A DNA stretch of 64,000 bases from Costus lasius (taxonomy: Eukaryota > Streptophyta > Magnoliopsida > Zingiberales > Costaceae): assembly GCA_027563935.2 (NCBI GenBank), contig CM050449.1, forward strand, positions 47,590,507-47,654,506, in the 5' to 3' direction. Shown here piece by piece: positions 22,476 through 35,274 of this stretch; the stretch's first letter is position 1; every line of letters begins with the position of its first letter. The position numbers were made by a program, and so were the translations under genes. The notes under the pieces are model-generated. The model searched no databases. It was not told the origin of the DNA and saw only the letters and a list, made by a program, of their open reading frames with translations.

Positions 22476-24377
22476 TGATGGGGACAGAGACCACAAGCCA
22501 AGAAGATACAAGTGGAGCCTAAGGTTGCCATAGACAAAGACTTGGAGGCTCACAAATAAGCTAGCATGCTCACTTCTAGCTAGCTCAAAATAATGGGAAT
22601 AATTACTCCAATGACTTCAAGACATTTCAGCTCAATAAGTTGCCGCAATAAAATCCAAAATGTAACTGCATCCACGATAAAGGAAACAAAAGCTGCGATA
22701 ATGCTCAGCCAGCAACCAGCCAAGTAGGGATTACATCAAAGCGCACATCAACACAAATCTTGATCACTCAAAGAAGGAAGGCTCAACGTCTCTCCCTTCA
22801 TCGCTGCAAATGGAAGCACAACGTCTCTTTGCTGGAGATGGAAAGAACAACGTTCACCTTCAACGTTCGCATGCAACCTCTCTCAAAGCTTCCCCTATAT
22901 CTTACACTCATGTGTCCTTGTAATCGGCAGACATGATGAATTTTGAATGGAAATGGTTTTTCGTCCTCAATCGGATGTCTCCTTTCTTCTTCTTATCTAA
23001 GGTGCTTGTGTCACCTACCTTTCCCCTCTCCTCCTTCTAGGGCCGAGCCCCTCTTTCTTCCCCTCTCCTCTACCACCTTCTCCCTCCTCTAAACTTCTCT
23101 GTTACGCCTACAATCAAACCCAGATTTTTGAAGATTTTTGAGTTCGCCGCCGATGATCCACCGGCCGGATCTCCACGAGACTTCGGCCACCACTCGTCCT
23201 TCCATTAAAGAAGCTTCAGCCGCCGGCATCTTCCCATCCACCACACCGATTGCCGGAATCGAAACTCCGACCAACATCCCCTGTGCTTGCCCTCTTTCCG
23301 CCTTAGCTCCGCCATTTGATGCCGTTCTCTTCCGGCCGGCCATCATTCGACCTCAAACTCCGGCCACAACCTCCCTTCCATCACACGAGCCTCCAGTTGA
23401 AACAAGTTTTGATTCCGTGCACAACCAGATGTCCGGCGACGTCCCCTGTCTGCTCGCGCACATCCCCTGTTCTGCCGAACAGCACGTCTCCGTCTCCACC
23501 AGTATTGCCATCCTCGCCTCTCCCCACCACCAGCCGTCGGTGCTCTGACAAAATCAACACCGTCTTGTCTTTTCCTTTGTCTCCAATGCCTCCGACAAGC
23601 AATCCACGCTCCAGCATCGATGAACGACACAAACTTTGCGACCCCTGTTTCTGATCCCCTTCAAGTTTCCTGGTTCAGTTATCTGCTTTCTAATCTGATT
23701 AAGCTTGTTCACGCAGGTACATCTAATAATCGATGCAACAAAAGTCCAGATCTTTGGCACGATTAGGAAGTCCAAATCTTGTTCTACCCGATGGAATAGT
23801 TTGATCGAATCCAGATTCTTTACATCACTCTACACCATCTAGCAAATTTTGGTGACTCGTACATTTCTGCAGTTCCTCTTCATGTACTAATCTGGTTTGC
23901 CTTCTTTGTGTAGGTATTAAAGGTGCATAAGTATTCCAGAATCTTGATCCTTGATATGACATTGAAGAATGCACTTCGTTCTACCTCTGGGATAAGTTGG
24001 TATCATTGAAGAACCATGGGTTCAACCTAGGAGGCATAGCAACATTTGTAATCTGAAACATCTCTGCGGTTGTTTATTTCTCTAATCTGATTAGTCTTAC
24101 TGTTGCGAATGCTCTGCAAACCTGAAACATCCCCACTCCCTATTTTTCATAGAACTGGAAAGAACTTCTTTCAATCTACTATTTGGCATATTCGATTTTC
24201 ATTTTGGATCATTGGATCCTATTCTATTGCATAACATCTTTTCATGACTAATTATAGTTTATTGCCCTGGATCTGTGGCTGCTTTCATGAATCTGTGTTT
24301 CCTGAAAATAAAAAAAAAATAAATACATAACTGAGTTTTATATTAGTAGTTTTACTCCATGCTTCCCCCCTACATCA
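22476..24377 (+). repeat. Element E 5' LTR
   Basis: Length 1902 bp. The centre (23100-23650) is GC-rich and pyrimidine-biased (CCGCCGATGATCCACCGGCC) and open on both strands, which produces spurious proline-rich frames. The 3' part is AT-rich with several TAATCTGATTA motifs. The second copy is at 35217-37117. Confidence 0.9.
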
Positions 24378-24381
24378 GTTT

Positions 24382-24393
24382 TGGTATCAGAGC
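24382..24393 (+). promoter_or_regulatory. Element E primer-binding site (initiator tRNA-Met)
   Basis: TGGTATCAGAGC lies four bases after the 5' LTR end. Confidence 0.9.
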
Positions 24394-24641
24394 AGGTTGT
24401 GGGCAACTCTTGTCTGCCCACATGATCCTTTGCTTTGCCCATTGCATAAAAAAAATTGCTATTTTTGTCATGTTTTGTTGCTGTTTTCATGTTAGTTAAG
24501 TACTTGCTATTTACTTGCAATTGAAAAAAAAAACAATTACATGCTTTGATTGTTCTTATTATTTAGTTTGCATATTTATATTTGCTAAAAAAAAAATCTT
24601 GCTTACACCCTAGTTGCACCCCAAACTTCTCATACCACATC

Positions 24642-24767
24642 ATGGTGCGTCACTTTTATCAAAAGGAAATCACACCAAACAAAGAACTTATATCTAAAAG
24701 GGACAACTATAAGGTTCTCACACATAGTCCTAATAGTTTCAAAACTTATGTTTGGTGTAATGGTTAT
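24642..24767 (+). pseudogene. Element E retropepsin-like protein, N-terminal 42 codons
   Basis: The ATG at 24642 opens a frame that runs to the D insertion. An upstream non-ATG extension back to 24582 is also open. The peptide includes HFYQKEITPNKELI and ends KTYVWCNGY. Element D enters after codon 42. Reading resumes in the same phase at 34051, after one TSD copy. The segment corresponds to the sequence just before the active site of gypsy proteases (a strand ending in NG). No zinc knuckle or capsid-like region precedes it; only 264 bases separate the LTR from this ATG. Confidence 0.65.
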
Positions 24768-27016
24768 TGTTAGGGAATGCCGGGTGTAATTTAAAATTTT
24801 GCAGTCCCAGGACGCAGCGGAAGAAGCATTACACCCGAAACACATTCCTTTCCCAAGGATCCATGCGAGAGAGAAGACACAAGGATGTGTTAGAGATGTA
24901 CCTCTTTTGCTTGTCTAGACGTCGAAGCCATGTTGAAGGCGCCCAAGTGTTCGCCCTGTACAAGTATCCAATCGTCGACTCCTTGATCGTTGCTCCCTTC
25001 CACGCTTGGTGCTAGCCTCGGGAAGAGAATCAAGCCTTAGGGTATCTTTACTTCTCTTGCGCCACCTCCAAGATGAAAGCGCCAAGAGGAGATGAGGAGG
25101 AAGATGATGCTGCCAAGTTGCTTCCATTCTTCTTCTTTGCTTGCGCCACCTTCAAGTAAGGTACGCCTATGGCCAAGGAAAGGAGAGAGCTTGTGGCAAG
25201 GAGATGCCACCAAGCACTAAGAGTCCTTGCGCCAAGAAGAGAGGGAGAGGAAGAAATTGCTGCTCCAAGAAAGAAGTTTGCGCCAAGCTTTGATGTTGTC
25301 GCCTTTTGCCCTTGCTTTCGCCCCTCTATGTGTGTTCACGTCTCCAAGAATTCATCATCTAGAGAGGGCGACAATGGGTCCTATAAATAGGACTAGATGC
25401 GGTTTGAGCAAGGGCTAGGATTATCCCAAGTGTATGGCTAGGATGAGGTGTCTTGAAGTAAGGAAAGTCTCCAAGACTTTACCATAAACCTCATTCAACC
25501 TTTCCATAAAAGTCTAAACACTATATCAGCCCAAGACATGCCTCAAATGCATTCTTACCATCAAAGGCTAAGTGGCTAGGCGCAACATGCATGAGGAGTT
25601 TCGGCTAGGGTGAGGGTTTTGGGAGAAACTAGGGTTTGAGGTAAGGTAAGTCTCCAAGACATTACCATATACCTCTTCCCTATGTCCATATGCGCCTAGG
25701 AACTTCCCATAAAAGTTCTCAAGCCATATCAGCCCCAAGACTTACCTTAGAGGCAAGTATTCCATCCAAGGAAGAAGGGCTAGGCGCCCTTTACTTCCAT
25801 AATGAAGCAAAGGCGCCTCCCTCACCCCATTATGCCCCTAGGCGCCAATGGGGTGAGAATTCTCCCCATTATACCCTTTTAAGCCAATTCCTCTTCATGA
25901 CAACTAATTATTGGGCCTCATTGGATAATGAGCTAGCCCAAACTTCATGGCGTGGGTTGATTAAGCCATTGGATCTAATCCAATGCAACCCTAATCCAAA
26001 TGTGACCAATCTAGGTCAATTTCGGGTCAACCTGCCAAAAAATGAAGTTTGGCTCCAATAACTTTCTTCTGACTCATCAGGCCCATTGGCGCTGATGAAA
26101 TCTTCTAAATTGATCCAAGTTATCCAATAACTTGATCCTAAGGCTTCTGATTAAAGCAACGTCAAGAGTCTATTGCGTGTGACCCCATAGGATCCATATG
26201 ACGATGGTAATGATGTAAACATCATAAGTAGTGAGGGGTATCTAGCAACACATCACTACTACCCATGTCATAGGACTTAAGTCATTATGGCAACAACTTC
26301 TAACAAACAACGAGGATTCCTAATGCATTACAGATCCCTTTGCCTAACCTGATATCCTGTCATTGGATTAGTCTCAAGTTTATTATCCAATGCATTGGTC
26401 ATGACTCAATAAGTGTGGCCACACTCTCCTGTCATGCACCAATAAGGTGGGGCGCCCTGAGTGGATATCATGCTTCCAATAGGGAAGGGGCAAATCCTAC
26501 TGTTGGTCATTCATGTCTCTACATGACTTATGACATGCCCAATGACAGTCGTTTTGATCTCCCAATTATGGAGAGACGTAAGACTGTATTAAAGCACACC
26601 CTTCATCAAATCTAGACATGAATACCTCAAGTCTAAGGATCAATGCAAACCTCTTGTATGTGAGATTGACTTGTTGACTAGACAAGTTAATCCTCACGGT
26701 GGATCACTCCAGTGCATCCAATGCACCTGTATGTCTGCGTTACTGTGCCCCGCACCTAACCAGCCCATACACCAGTCTCACATGTACCAAAGCTGTCCCA
26801 TATCTGCTAAGGTACCTTGTCTGGGGATAGCTTATGAGAATGGATCCAATCCAAACTCCTGGGACATTATTTATGCAACTCAATACATCAACGCAGGTAG
26901 AGAAGTCTTGCATAATAACGACCATGCCTATATAAAGAGTAATAGTTCTATCAAAGTACATTCAAACAATGCCTGACCATGTCCATACATTGGTCTTTAG
27001 GGCATATACACCAACA
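24768..27016 (-). repeat. Element D 3' LTR
   Basis: Length 2249 bp. It includes a self-complementary TATA-like site TCCTATAAATAGGA (about 25379-25392), read as TATTTATAG on the minus strand. The LTR is of the same kind as the LTRs of B and F. Confidence 0.95.
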
Positions 27017-27031
27017 ATCTCCCACTTGCAC
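27017..27031 (-). promoter_or_regulatory. Element D polypurine tract
   Basis: On the minus strand this reads GTGCAAGTGGGAGAT, immediately before the 3' LTR. It is identical to the tracts of A, B and C. Confidence 0.85.
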
Positions 27032-30000
27032 TAATACCAAGGACAACTGGTGTTTAGCTAGTTCCAATGTCTCTAGTATGACCTATTTAGCTTCCGCTGC
27101 GCCAGAGGCTAGGTCAGTGGGGTTTTCCAGATTGCTATCTGTGTTTATTTTAACAAATTTGATCATCATCCTTATTCATGATCTCTAAGATCAGATGATA
27201 TGCTGTAGTACATACTTGAGCATTAAGTTCCTTTTCTTATGCTATGGCCCCAGTAATAACTATACTGGACCATCAAGCACTATGAACTAGATCAAGTTCA
27301 AATGAATGAAGCTGCATCCTTGGCTGCCACAAGGAGCTGCAATGTACTCAGCCTTATTTGTAGAATCTTGCCACTTTGGTTTGCTTTCACCATACAACAC
27401 CATAACAAGGCAAAGCGCAAATCCTGGCTGTGATCAATAGTCACTAGATTGGAATGAAGTGTCAGTGTACCCCTGTACACAAAATTCTTTCTTGTCTATC
27501 AAAGACTAGACTCCAATCCTTTATACTTCCCAAGTATATATACAAGGATTGCTTTCACAGCTATCTAGTGTTAAACACTAATATCTGATTGAAACTTGCT
27601 GGCTATGCTCCAAGCATTTGCCACAAATGGTCTTGAGTATATTATTCAAAACATGATCCATCCTACACACCATGTATCAGGACTTTAGACCCATGTTATT
27701 ACTCTCCAGCTGTGTCACAGGACACAACATCCTTGAGAGAGTCAGACCATATCTTCCTGGAAGGTATCAATATCTGGAATCATCCAATATAAACCTTTCC
27801 AGAAACTCTTGGATGAACATAGATTGACTAAAGGGCAATGACTTTCTTGGATCTCTATCTTTAGATCCTCATGCCTAAGATGTTGGCATCATTCCCTAGA
27901 TCATTCTTCTTGAAATACATATCAAACCTTTCTTTCACCATGTGAAGAGTTGAGATGTCATTCCATGTGAGGAAAATGTCATCAATCATCTAGAACAAGA
28001 AATACTATTAAGGTGCTCCCACTGATCTTCTTGTAAACACAGGCTATTTCAAACATGCTTGCATCATGCATATCTATATGGCCTCGTTATGAAAACTTTC
28101 TGGCTATTTCTTTATAGATATCTTTTCAGATGTCCATGCAAGAAAAGCAGTTATCATAACAACATGCCATAATTGATCATGCAATTATAACAAGCAGATC
28201 CCTAATGGACTTAAAGCTCAGCTATTGGTGAAAATTTCATCATTGTCCACCCAGTGGATTTGCCTGAAATTTCTGTTCACTAGCTTGCCTTTTAAGGTAA
28301 CAATGTTACCTTCCATGTCTATCTTCCTAGAAGATTTATTTATAGCTTGTGGGAATTACCCCTTTTGGCAGCTCATCCAAGTCCCAGACTTGATTAGCAG
28401 ACATGGAGTCCATTATGGTTCTCATGGCCCTTAGCCATTTCTTGGAATCTGGTCCACCGACCGCTTCCATTTCCTCATAAGTCTTAGGTTCATGCTTGAT
28501 GAAAAATTCGTCATGCCCAGCATATCTAATTGATCCAGACTTATGTTATTCCTGTGTTACTTGAACCTCAGGTTGACTTTCAACCTGTATGTGAGATTTT
28601 GCTCTCCATGTGTGTCTAATTATATTGTGGTTGATTCTGGACCTTGTCCAAATCAAATCTACTCCCACTAGCTTCTTTCAAAAGAAATATTTTCTCAAGA
28701 GAGATAGCATTTTGAGCAACAAATATTTTGTTCTCCATGGGATAGAATTAGCACTCTATAGTGCACCACAAATATATACTTTCGAATCACTGCACATTAC
28801 ATTCCCAATTCCATTGAAGAAATGGGATATTTGCAGTTCGCAACTCAAAAGCTAAATTAGACATTTTCTTATGGAGTGACAGTACATCTGTTTGCATGGC
28901 ATCATAGTAGTATATTTGCATGACTATTCAAAGATGGAATCCACATCCAATGTGTTCCTTTTTCTTTCTTTGAAATTCACCACACAGTGGTGTACTAAGA
29001 AAGCTGTGAGATAACTCCACACTTCTTAGGACAGTCATCAAATTCTCCACTAATCACCTTGATCCAATCAAAGTGCTTTAATAGATCCTTCAATTTGACT
29101 CAATACTTCATCTGTGAACTTCTTGGATTTTTCCAAAGTTCTTGGGTTGCGTAAGGCATACCCACACCTAATGAAGTATATAACTCCTCTTAGTGCTTGT
29201 TTATATGGGTCTACTTACATTGCTGTGTAATAGATCCAACAAGCCACTATTCCTTCCACCATTTACGGTGAAGGCAGCATCTGTCACATTGTTCCTTTGA
29301 ACTAGGTTCACATGTATCATAATCCTAAAAGGACAATGATCCCAATAGCCCATGGACCTTTGGATGTGACCATTGTTCTAAGGTTTAAGAGACAATGCTA
29401 TAAGAGGAATTTTATTGAATCATTAGATCTGATCTTGTGTTACATATAGAACCATAAACTATTGTCAATTGTATCACTTCAATAGAACATCTCAGATTAA
29501 AAAAAAATATTATTTATTATTTCAAACTGAAGTCCTTTCCAAAAGGAATGATGTTCTAATACATAAGCTGATACAATAATAGCAAAGTTCTATATAAAGT
29601 CTTCAAGACAGTGAGATGATATCAACAGCAGCATCCAATGCTCCGTCCCTGACCCGAGAGTCGATCCCATCAAGCCTCTTCGTCCTACTTCTTTTGAGCT
29701 CCTGCACATGTAAAACATATGTGAGCCTCACATACGGTACCCAGTACCCATGAATAAGAAGTAGACAAAAGACCTCGGTAACACAATACCTGAAGCGGAT
29801 GGATTACATCCCTTCCTCTTTGCCATGCTCTTCTTGGCCATCAATCCTCTTCGAAATACCCATGCATTCCCAGTCTTCCGAAGTATTAGCTTCAAAGATA
29901 CAGAACCATGGTCTTTCTCAGATTCAGGCACACATTCTGAAGATCCAACAGAACTCTCATGATCATTGTCTATAGAGCATGGTGTGAAGAGACCTTTGAG

Positions 30001-30260
30001 ATGTATGATTAGATCATAGATCCCCATCTCATCACATTCAACCTTGACCTCTGGGGTCATGCACTCTAAGACAAGAGCAGTGTACTATTCGTTATCTTCA
30101 AAATGTTCAAGATAGACATTCCACTCCCAGTCATTAGTGAAATATACGCTGGGCTGGGATAGAGGTCTTTCAAGAAGATGCACCTTATTTTCTTGTTCCA
30201 GTATCTAGGACAAAATCTTGAACCATTTTGTCCAATTTGTCCCATCCAGTTTATGTTTAT
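27032..30260 (-). pseudogene. gag-pol: Element D degenerate, internally deleted gag-pol
   Basis: Reading the minus strand from about 30260 downward: a gag remnant (LDGTNWTKWF, then CMTPEVKVECDEMGIYDLIIHLKGLF near 30000-30070); a join where the second half of capsid and the zinc knuckle are missing; a protease remnant reading WVLGTVCEAHIC, with catalytic Asp replaced by Gly; the end of integrase (LLEKIFLLKEASG near 28680); the start of reverse transcriptase (RAMRTIMDSMSANQVWDL near 28400); a YVDD equivalent with a following stop (near 27990); and RNase H (near 27300-27400). No frame exceeds about 110 codons. The core of integrase (28870-29600) is barely recognisable. It could move only in trans. 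Confidence 0.8.
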
Positions 30261-30452
30261 AAAGTTTCAATCTTAGATCAGGAGATGCATTCTACAATAA
30301 GCAAATAAGTAAAGTAAGTACAATGATAAAGCATTTAATAAGGACTTTAAATTAAATGCTATGCTCCCACTACTTCCAAAACAAGTTGAGAACTCTCTAA
30401 CTCAATATGGAAATAGGTGAGTAGGATCCTAATTTCACATAAGGTCTCCGCG

Positions 30453-30468
30453 ACTCACGAGGGTGAGT
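30453..30468 (-). other. Gag-proximal leader stem-loop of element D
   Basis: Stem ACTCAC/GTGAGT with loop CCTC (minus strand) lies about 190 bases upstream of the recognisable gag, matching the position of the stem-loops in A, B and C. Confidence 0.55.
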
Positions 30469-30778
30469 TAAGATGCACAGAGAGTCTCATGCTTCCTTAG
30501 GTAGGCATGCCAGCCAATTGTGCCATGCCCAATTCCTCTTAGTTGAGACAGACTAGGCGCCTTGTGTCCAGCGAGGGCTGGATACAACACAAAACCCTAT
30601 CTTCTCAACAGCTGCCTCTAGTAATTCATCATGTCAATGACATATGAAAAACTAGTCAAGTCTGTTCCTAACCGTTATGCCCAGGGCCAACAAATTTCCT
30701 TGTGAAGGCACGCCCAGGTTAAAACTGGACTGGGGAAATCATCGTCACCACACACCTTCTAAAGATAAGTGGGTGTGT

Positions 30779-30792
30779 CCCACGAGGGTGGG
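30779..30792 (-). other. Distal leader stem-loop of element D
   Basis: Stem CCCAC/GTGGG with loop CCTC (minus strand). It has the same stem and loop as the gag-proximal element of B, but lies some 310 bases further upstream in D. Confidence 0.45.
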
Positions 30793-31784
30793 AAACAGTT
30801 CACAACACCACCGATCGATAGTTTGATGAGGGCTACGCGTTAGAAGGCTATCGACTTGATATTGAATTGAGAGTTTTTGCATGTTTGTTTTATTCTTTTC
30901 TAGCATGCAGTTTTCCTATGGTTATGGCAGCAAGGAAAAACATCACAGGCATGCTATGGACAAAATAATAAACCATCACAGGCATGCTATTTTGGTTGAT
31001 ATGGTCATAGCCCTTTTCATACACATAACTTGTCACGAGCCATGTGACATGTTATTGTTCATCCAAGGGTTGCGAGTCCCTGAAGCAAATCTGCCCATGC
31101 CAGAAGCCGAAAGCTAGTGTCCTTCCTTCAGCCGCAAGTCCATCACCAATCTTCCAAAGCTGGCGCCACTCTGATATCGGTTGAAGAAGACACCTTGTTG
31201 TCTTTGATGAACCTTAACCTATCTCATGTAAACAATTCTACATCTATTCTAAGGAAAGATGAAAATTTTACATCAAGAAGGGGAGAACCACACGCAGGTG
31301 GTAGAAAGATTTTACAAGCATTCGTCACAGGTGGAAACATGCTTCCACAACACAGGAGGGCACTCGCTATGACCATATCAACCCATGGAAGAGACAAGTG
31401 GCGCAAATATAAAATTTGAAAAACCGTAATAATCAAATTTTATCTCCTTATGCGCCAACTCCATCCAAAGCACTCTCTTTATCAGAAATTTATGCTAAAA
31501 TTGGGATCAAGTTTCATGATGATTTTATGGACCCTATCGGCTGGCAATTTTGTCAGATCAAGAGACCTGGCCAGTCCGAAGACACAATGCCCGTCCTACT
31601 TGACAAAAATACGTGCGCCTTTGGTCTTAAATCCATCATAAACACAATCCAAATTTCGGCCATAAAAATTGATGAAAGAAGTTTGGATGAATGCGCCTTT
31701 TAGGTTAAACGCGCATGGATGAACGAAAAATTTTCCAAAAATTTTTCACACAAGCAAATGTACACCTTGTGTTTCTCGCAAGTA

Positions 31785-31796
31785 GCTCTGATACCA
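31785..31796 (-). promoter_or_regulatory. Element D primer-binding site (initiator tRNA-Met)
   Basis: GCTCTGATACCA on the plus strand is the reverse complement of TGGTATCAGAGC and lies one base from the 5' LTR. Confidence 0.95.
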
Positions 31797-31797
31797 C

Positions 31798-34045
31798 TGT
31801 TAGGGAATGCCGGGTGTAATTTAAAATTTTGTAGTCCCAGGACGCAGCGGAAGAAGCATTACACCCGAAACACATTCCTTTCCCAAGGATCCATGCGAGA
31901 GAGAAGACACAAGGATGTGTTAGAGATGTACCTCTTTTGCTTGTCTAGACGTCGAAGCCATGTTGAAGGCGCCCAAGTGTTCGCCCTCTACAAGTATCCA
32001 CGCGTCGACTCCTTGATCGTTGCTCCCTTCCACGCTTGGTGCTAGCCTCGGGAAGAGAATCAAGCCTTAGGGTATCTTTACTTCTCTTGCGCCACCTCCA
32101 AGATGAAAGCGGCAAGAGGAGATGAGGAGGAAGATGATGCCGCCAAGTTGCTTCCTTTCTTCTTCTTTGCTTGCGTCACCTTCAAGTAAGGTGCGCCTAT
32201 GGCCAAGGAAAGGAGAGAGCTTGTGGCAAGGAGATGCCACCAAGCACTAAGAGTCCTTGCGCCAAGAAGAGAGGGAGAGGAAGAAATTGCGGCTCCAAGA
32301 AAGAAGTTTGCGCCAAGCTTTGATGTTGTCACCTTTTGCCCTTGCTTTCGCCCCTCTATGTGTGTTCACGTGTCCAATAATTCATCATCTAGAGAGGGCG
32401 ACAATGGGTCCTATAAATAGGACTAGAGGCGGTTTGAGCAAGGGCTAGGATTATGCCAAGTGTATGGCTAGGATGAGGTGTCTTGAAGTAAGGAAAGTCT
32501 CCAAGACTTTACCATAAACCTCATTCAACCTTTCCATAAAAGTCTAAACACTATATCAGCCCAAGACATGCCTCAAATGCATTCTTACCATCAAAGGCTA
32601 AGTGGCTAGGCGCAACATGCATGAGGAGTTTCGGCTAGGGTGAGGGTTTTGGGAGAAACTAGGGTTTGAGGTAAGGTAAGTCTCCAAGACATTACCATAT
32701 ACCTCTTCCCTATGTCCATATGCGCCTAGGAACTTCCCATAAAAGTTCTCAAGCCATATCAGCCCCAAGACTTACCTTAGAGGCAAGTATTCCATCCAAG
32801 GAAGAAGGGCTAGGCGCCCTTTACTTCCATAATGAAGCAAAGGCGCCTCCCTCACCCCATTATGCCCCTAGGCGCCAATGGGGTGAGAATTCTCCCCATT
32901 ATACCCTTTTAAGCCAATTCCTCTTCATGACAACTAATTATTGGGCCTCATTGGATAATAAGCTAGCCCAAACTTCATGGCGTGGGTTGATTAAGCCATT
33001 GGATCTAATCCAATGCAACCCTAATCCAAATGTGACCAATCTAGGTCAATTTCGGGTCAACCTGCCAAAAATGAAGTTTGGCTCCAATAACTTTCTTCCG
33101 ACTCATCAGGCCCATTGGTGCTGATGAAATCTTCCAAATTGATCCAAGTTATCCAATAACTTGATCCTAAGGCTTCTAATTAAAGCAACGTCAAGAGTCT
33201 ATTGCGTGTGACCCCATAGGATCCATATGACGATGATAATGATGTGAACATCATAAGTAGTGAGGGGTATCTAGCAACACATCACTACTACCCATGTCAT
33301 AGGACTTAAGTCATTATGGCAACAACTCCTAACAAACAACGAGGATTCCTATTGCATTATAGATCCCTTTGCCTAACCTGATATCCTGTCATTGGATTAG
33401 TCTCAAGTTTATTATCTAATGCATTGGTCATGACTCAACAAGTGTGGCCACACTCTCCTGTCATGCACCAATAAGGTGGGGCGCCCCGAGTGGATATCAT
33501 GCTTCCAATAAGGAAGGGGCAAATCCTACTGTTGGTCATTCATGTCTCTACATGACATATGGCATGCCCAATGACAGTCGTTTTGATCTCCCAATTACGG
33601 AGAGACGTAATACTGTATTAAAGCACACCCATCATCAAATCTAGACATGAATACCTCAAGTCTAAGGATCAATGCAAACCTCTTGTATGTGAGATTGACT
33701 TGTTGACTAGACAAGTTAATCCTCACGGTGGATCACTCCAGTGCATCCAATGCACCTGTATGTCTGTGTTACTATGCCCCGCACCTAACCAGCCCATACA
33801 CCAGTCTCACATGTACCAAAGCTGTCCCATATCTGCTAAGGTACCTTGTCTGGGGATAGCTTATGAGAATGGATCCAATCCAAACTCCTGGGACATTATT
33901 TATGCAACTCAATACATCAATGCAGGTAGAGAAGTCTTGCATAATAACGACCATGCCTATATAAAGAGTAATAGTTCTATCAAAGTACATTCAAACAATG
34001 CCTGACCATGTCCATACATTGGTCTTTAGGGCATATACACCAACA
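31798..34045 (-). repeat. Element D 5' LTR
   Basis: Length 2248 bp, matching 24768-27016 with about 37 substitutions and one single-base indel in an A run near 33070. Confidence 0.95.
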
Positions 34046-34050
34046 GTTAT

Positions 34051-35274
34051 AAGGGTAGAACTATTATTGATCACTTTGTAAAGTTTAATTTTATATCTAT
34101 TGATGCCCTTGAACAAATTGGTCTCACCAAAGATAAACATCATAACCCTTACTACATAACTTGGGATCATTTGACTATGACTTTTGTTGACTATCAATGC
34201 TTAGTTCCCATTATGATAGACAATATCAAAACAAACATTTGGTGTGATGTGATGAGTCTAAAATGTTTTGACATCTTATTAGGGAAAGAATTTATGCATG
34301 ATTTTCAAGGATATATTTATAGCAAACCTTGGTGTTATAGTTTTATTCATAAAGGTTTGGAACATATAGTTTATCCTAAAGATGAAAAGTCAACACATAG
34401 CCGTTGTAAGGAGATACGTGAAGAACTTGAAGAGATTAAGCAAGAGATAAAGAGATTCATGGAGAAGTCCTTGCAAAAAGAAAAAGAGAGTTCAGCCCAT
34501 TTAAATTTAGAGCATAGCCCATGTCTTGATCAAATCACTAAACTTGAAGAAGCAAGTCATGAAGAGCCAAACCTTCAAGTAGAACCAATAACTTCACCTT
34601 CAATTCTAGGACCAACACCTTTACCTTCAATTTTAGGGCCCATACCCATAGGTTCTCAACTTGATCTTAGCACTATTATTAGAGAGCCTAAAGCTGAACC
34701 CAAACCCATAGGTCTTCTTGAACCATGTCTTGAACCTAAGTTAGAACCTATTGAGCTTGACCTGGATCCTAATCCTCAACCTTTAGGTCAACCCCTAAAC
34801 TTAGAAAATTTCTTTGAGGACCCAATGAAGCTTGAATCATGTCTTTTAGGTCCTTCTACTCACACTATTAAGCCACCTTTAGAGTCAACACAACTTAAAA
34901 TAATTGAAAATAATTTTGCTTTGTCTCCTTTCCAAGTTGTTGAATATATTGATTTCATTATTCCAAGCAACTTAAATGCTAGAATTCCTTATAGCAAATT
35001 TACTAATGAGCATGGCCGAGAAAGGGAATTTAGTGCAGATGTCCCTAACTTGCAGCTTGGACTTTGGATATGGAATCACAAGACAACATGCTATGATGCA
35101 GACAACATTTGGAAGATTCAGATCCTCGAGGAACAACTAGCTCTAGCCTCTCAAGAACTTCTACACCTACACAAGAACAATTCTTCGGGGAAGAATTATT
35201 TTCACCCAGGGAGAAATGATGGGGTCAGAGACCACAAGCCACGAAGATACAAGTGGAGCCTAAGGTTGCCATAG
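34051..35274 (+). pseudogene. Element E retropepsin-like protein, main part (408 codons, open)
   Basis: The frame continues that of 24642-24767 in phase after one TSD copy and is free of stops to 35272-35274. It starts with a retropepsin-like fold: KGRTIIDHFVKFNFIS (candidate active Asp codon 34069-34071), ALEQIGL, YITWDHLTMTFVDYQCLVPI, IWCDVMSLKCFDILLGKEF. Gypsy proteases normally have D-S/T-G here; this copy has D-H-F, so activity is doubtful. Next comes a charged coiled-coil-like stretch (REELEEIKQEIKRFMEKSLQKEKE, about 34410-34500), then a Pro/Leu/Glu-rich region with PSILGPTPLPSILGP and repeated EPKLEPIELD-type motifs, and an ALASQELLHLHK helix near the end. The last 19 codons lie inside the 3' LTR. 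No RT or integrase follows. Confidence 0.7.

Larger units (their letters stand above)
30261..31784 (-). other. Element D leader (untranslated)
   Basis: This is a 1.5-kb leader on the minus strand between primer site and gag. It contains two stem-loops with the same CCTC loop: ACTCAC/GTGAGT (30453-30468) and CCCAC/GTGGG (30779-30792). CATCACAGGCATGCTAT occurs twice (about 30941 and 30974). Small frames on both strands have no coding character. Confidence 0.55.
24768..34045 (-). mobile_element. Element D: minus-strand defective copia retrotransposon
   Basis: D is 9278 bp with LTRs of 2249 bp (24768-27016) and 2248 bp (31798-34045). On its own strand each starts TGTTGGTGTATATGCC and ends GGCATTCCCTAACA. 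The perfect TSD GTTAT is at 24763-24767 and 34046-34050. The primer site is at 31785-31796 and the polypurine tract at 27017-27031, both inverted. LTR differences number about 38 (1.7%). Its gag-pol is far more decayed than that, so it was probably already defective when it inserted. Confidence 0.95.

Noticed and set aside
23100..23660. Proline/serine-rich frames on both strands (repeated at 35811-36348) as a host gene
   Set aside because: Both strands are open, the region is GC-rich leader-like sequence, and the two copies are simply the two LTRs of E.
24768..34045. Frames in the D LTRs (for example around 26671-26976 and 33700-34005) as genes
   Set aside because: They are duplicated because they lie in the LTR pair, and they read against the element's own strand.
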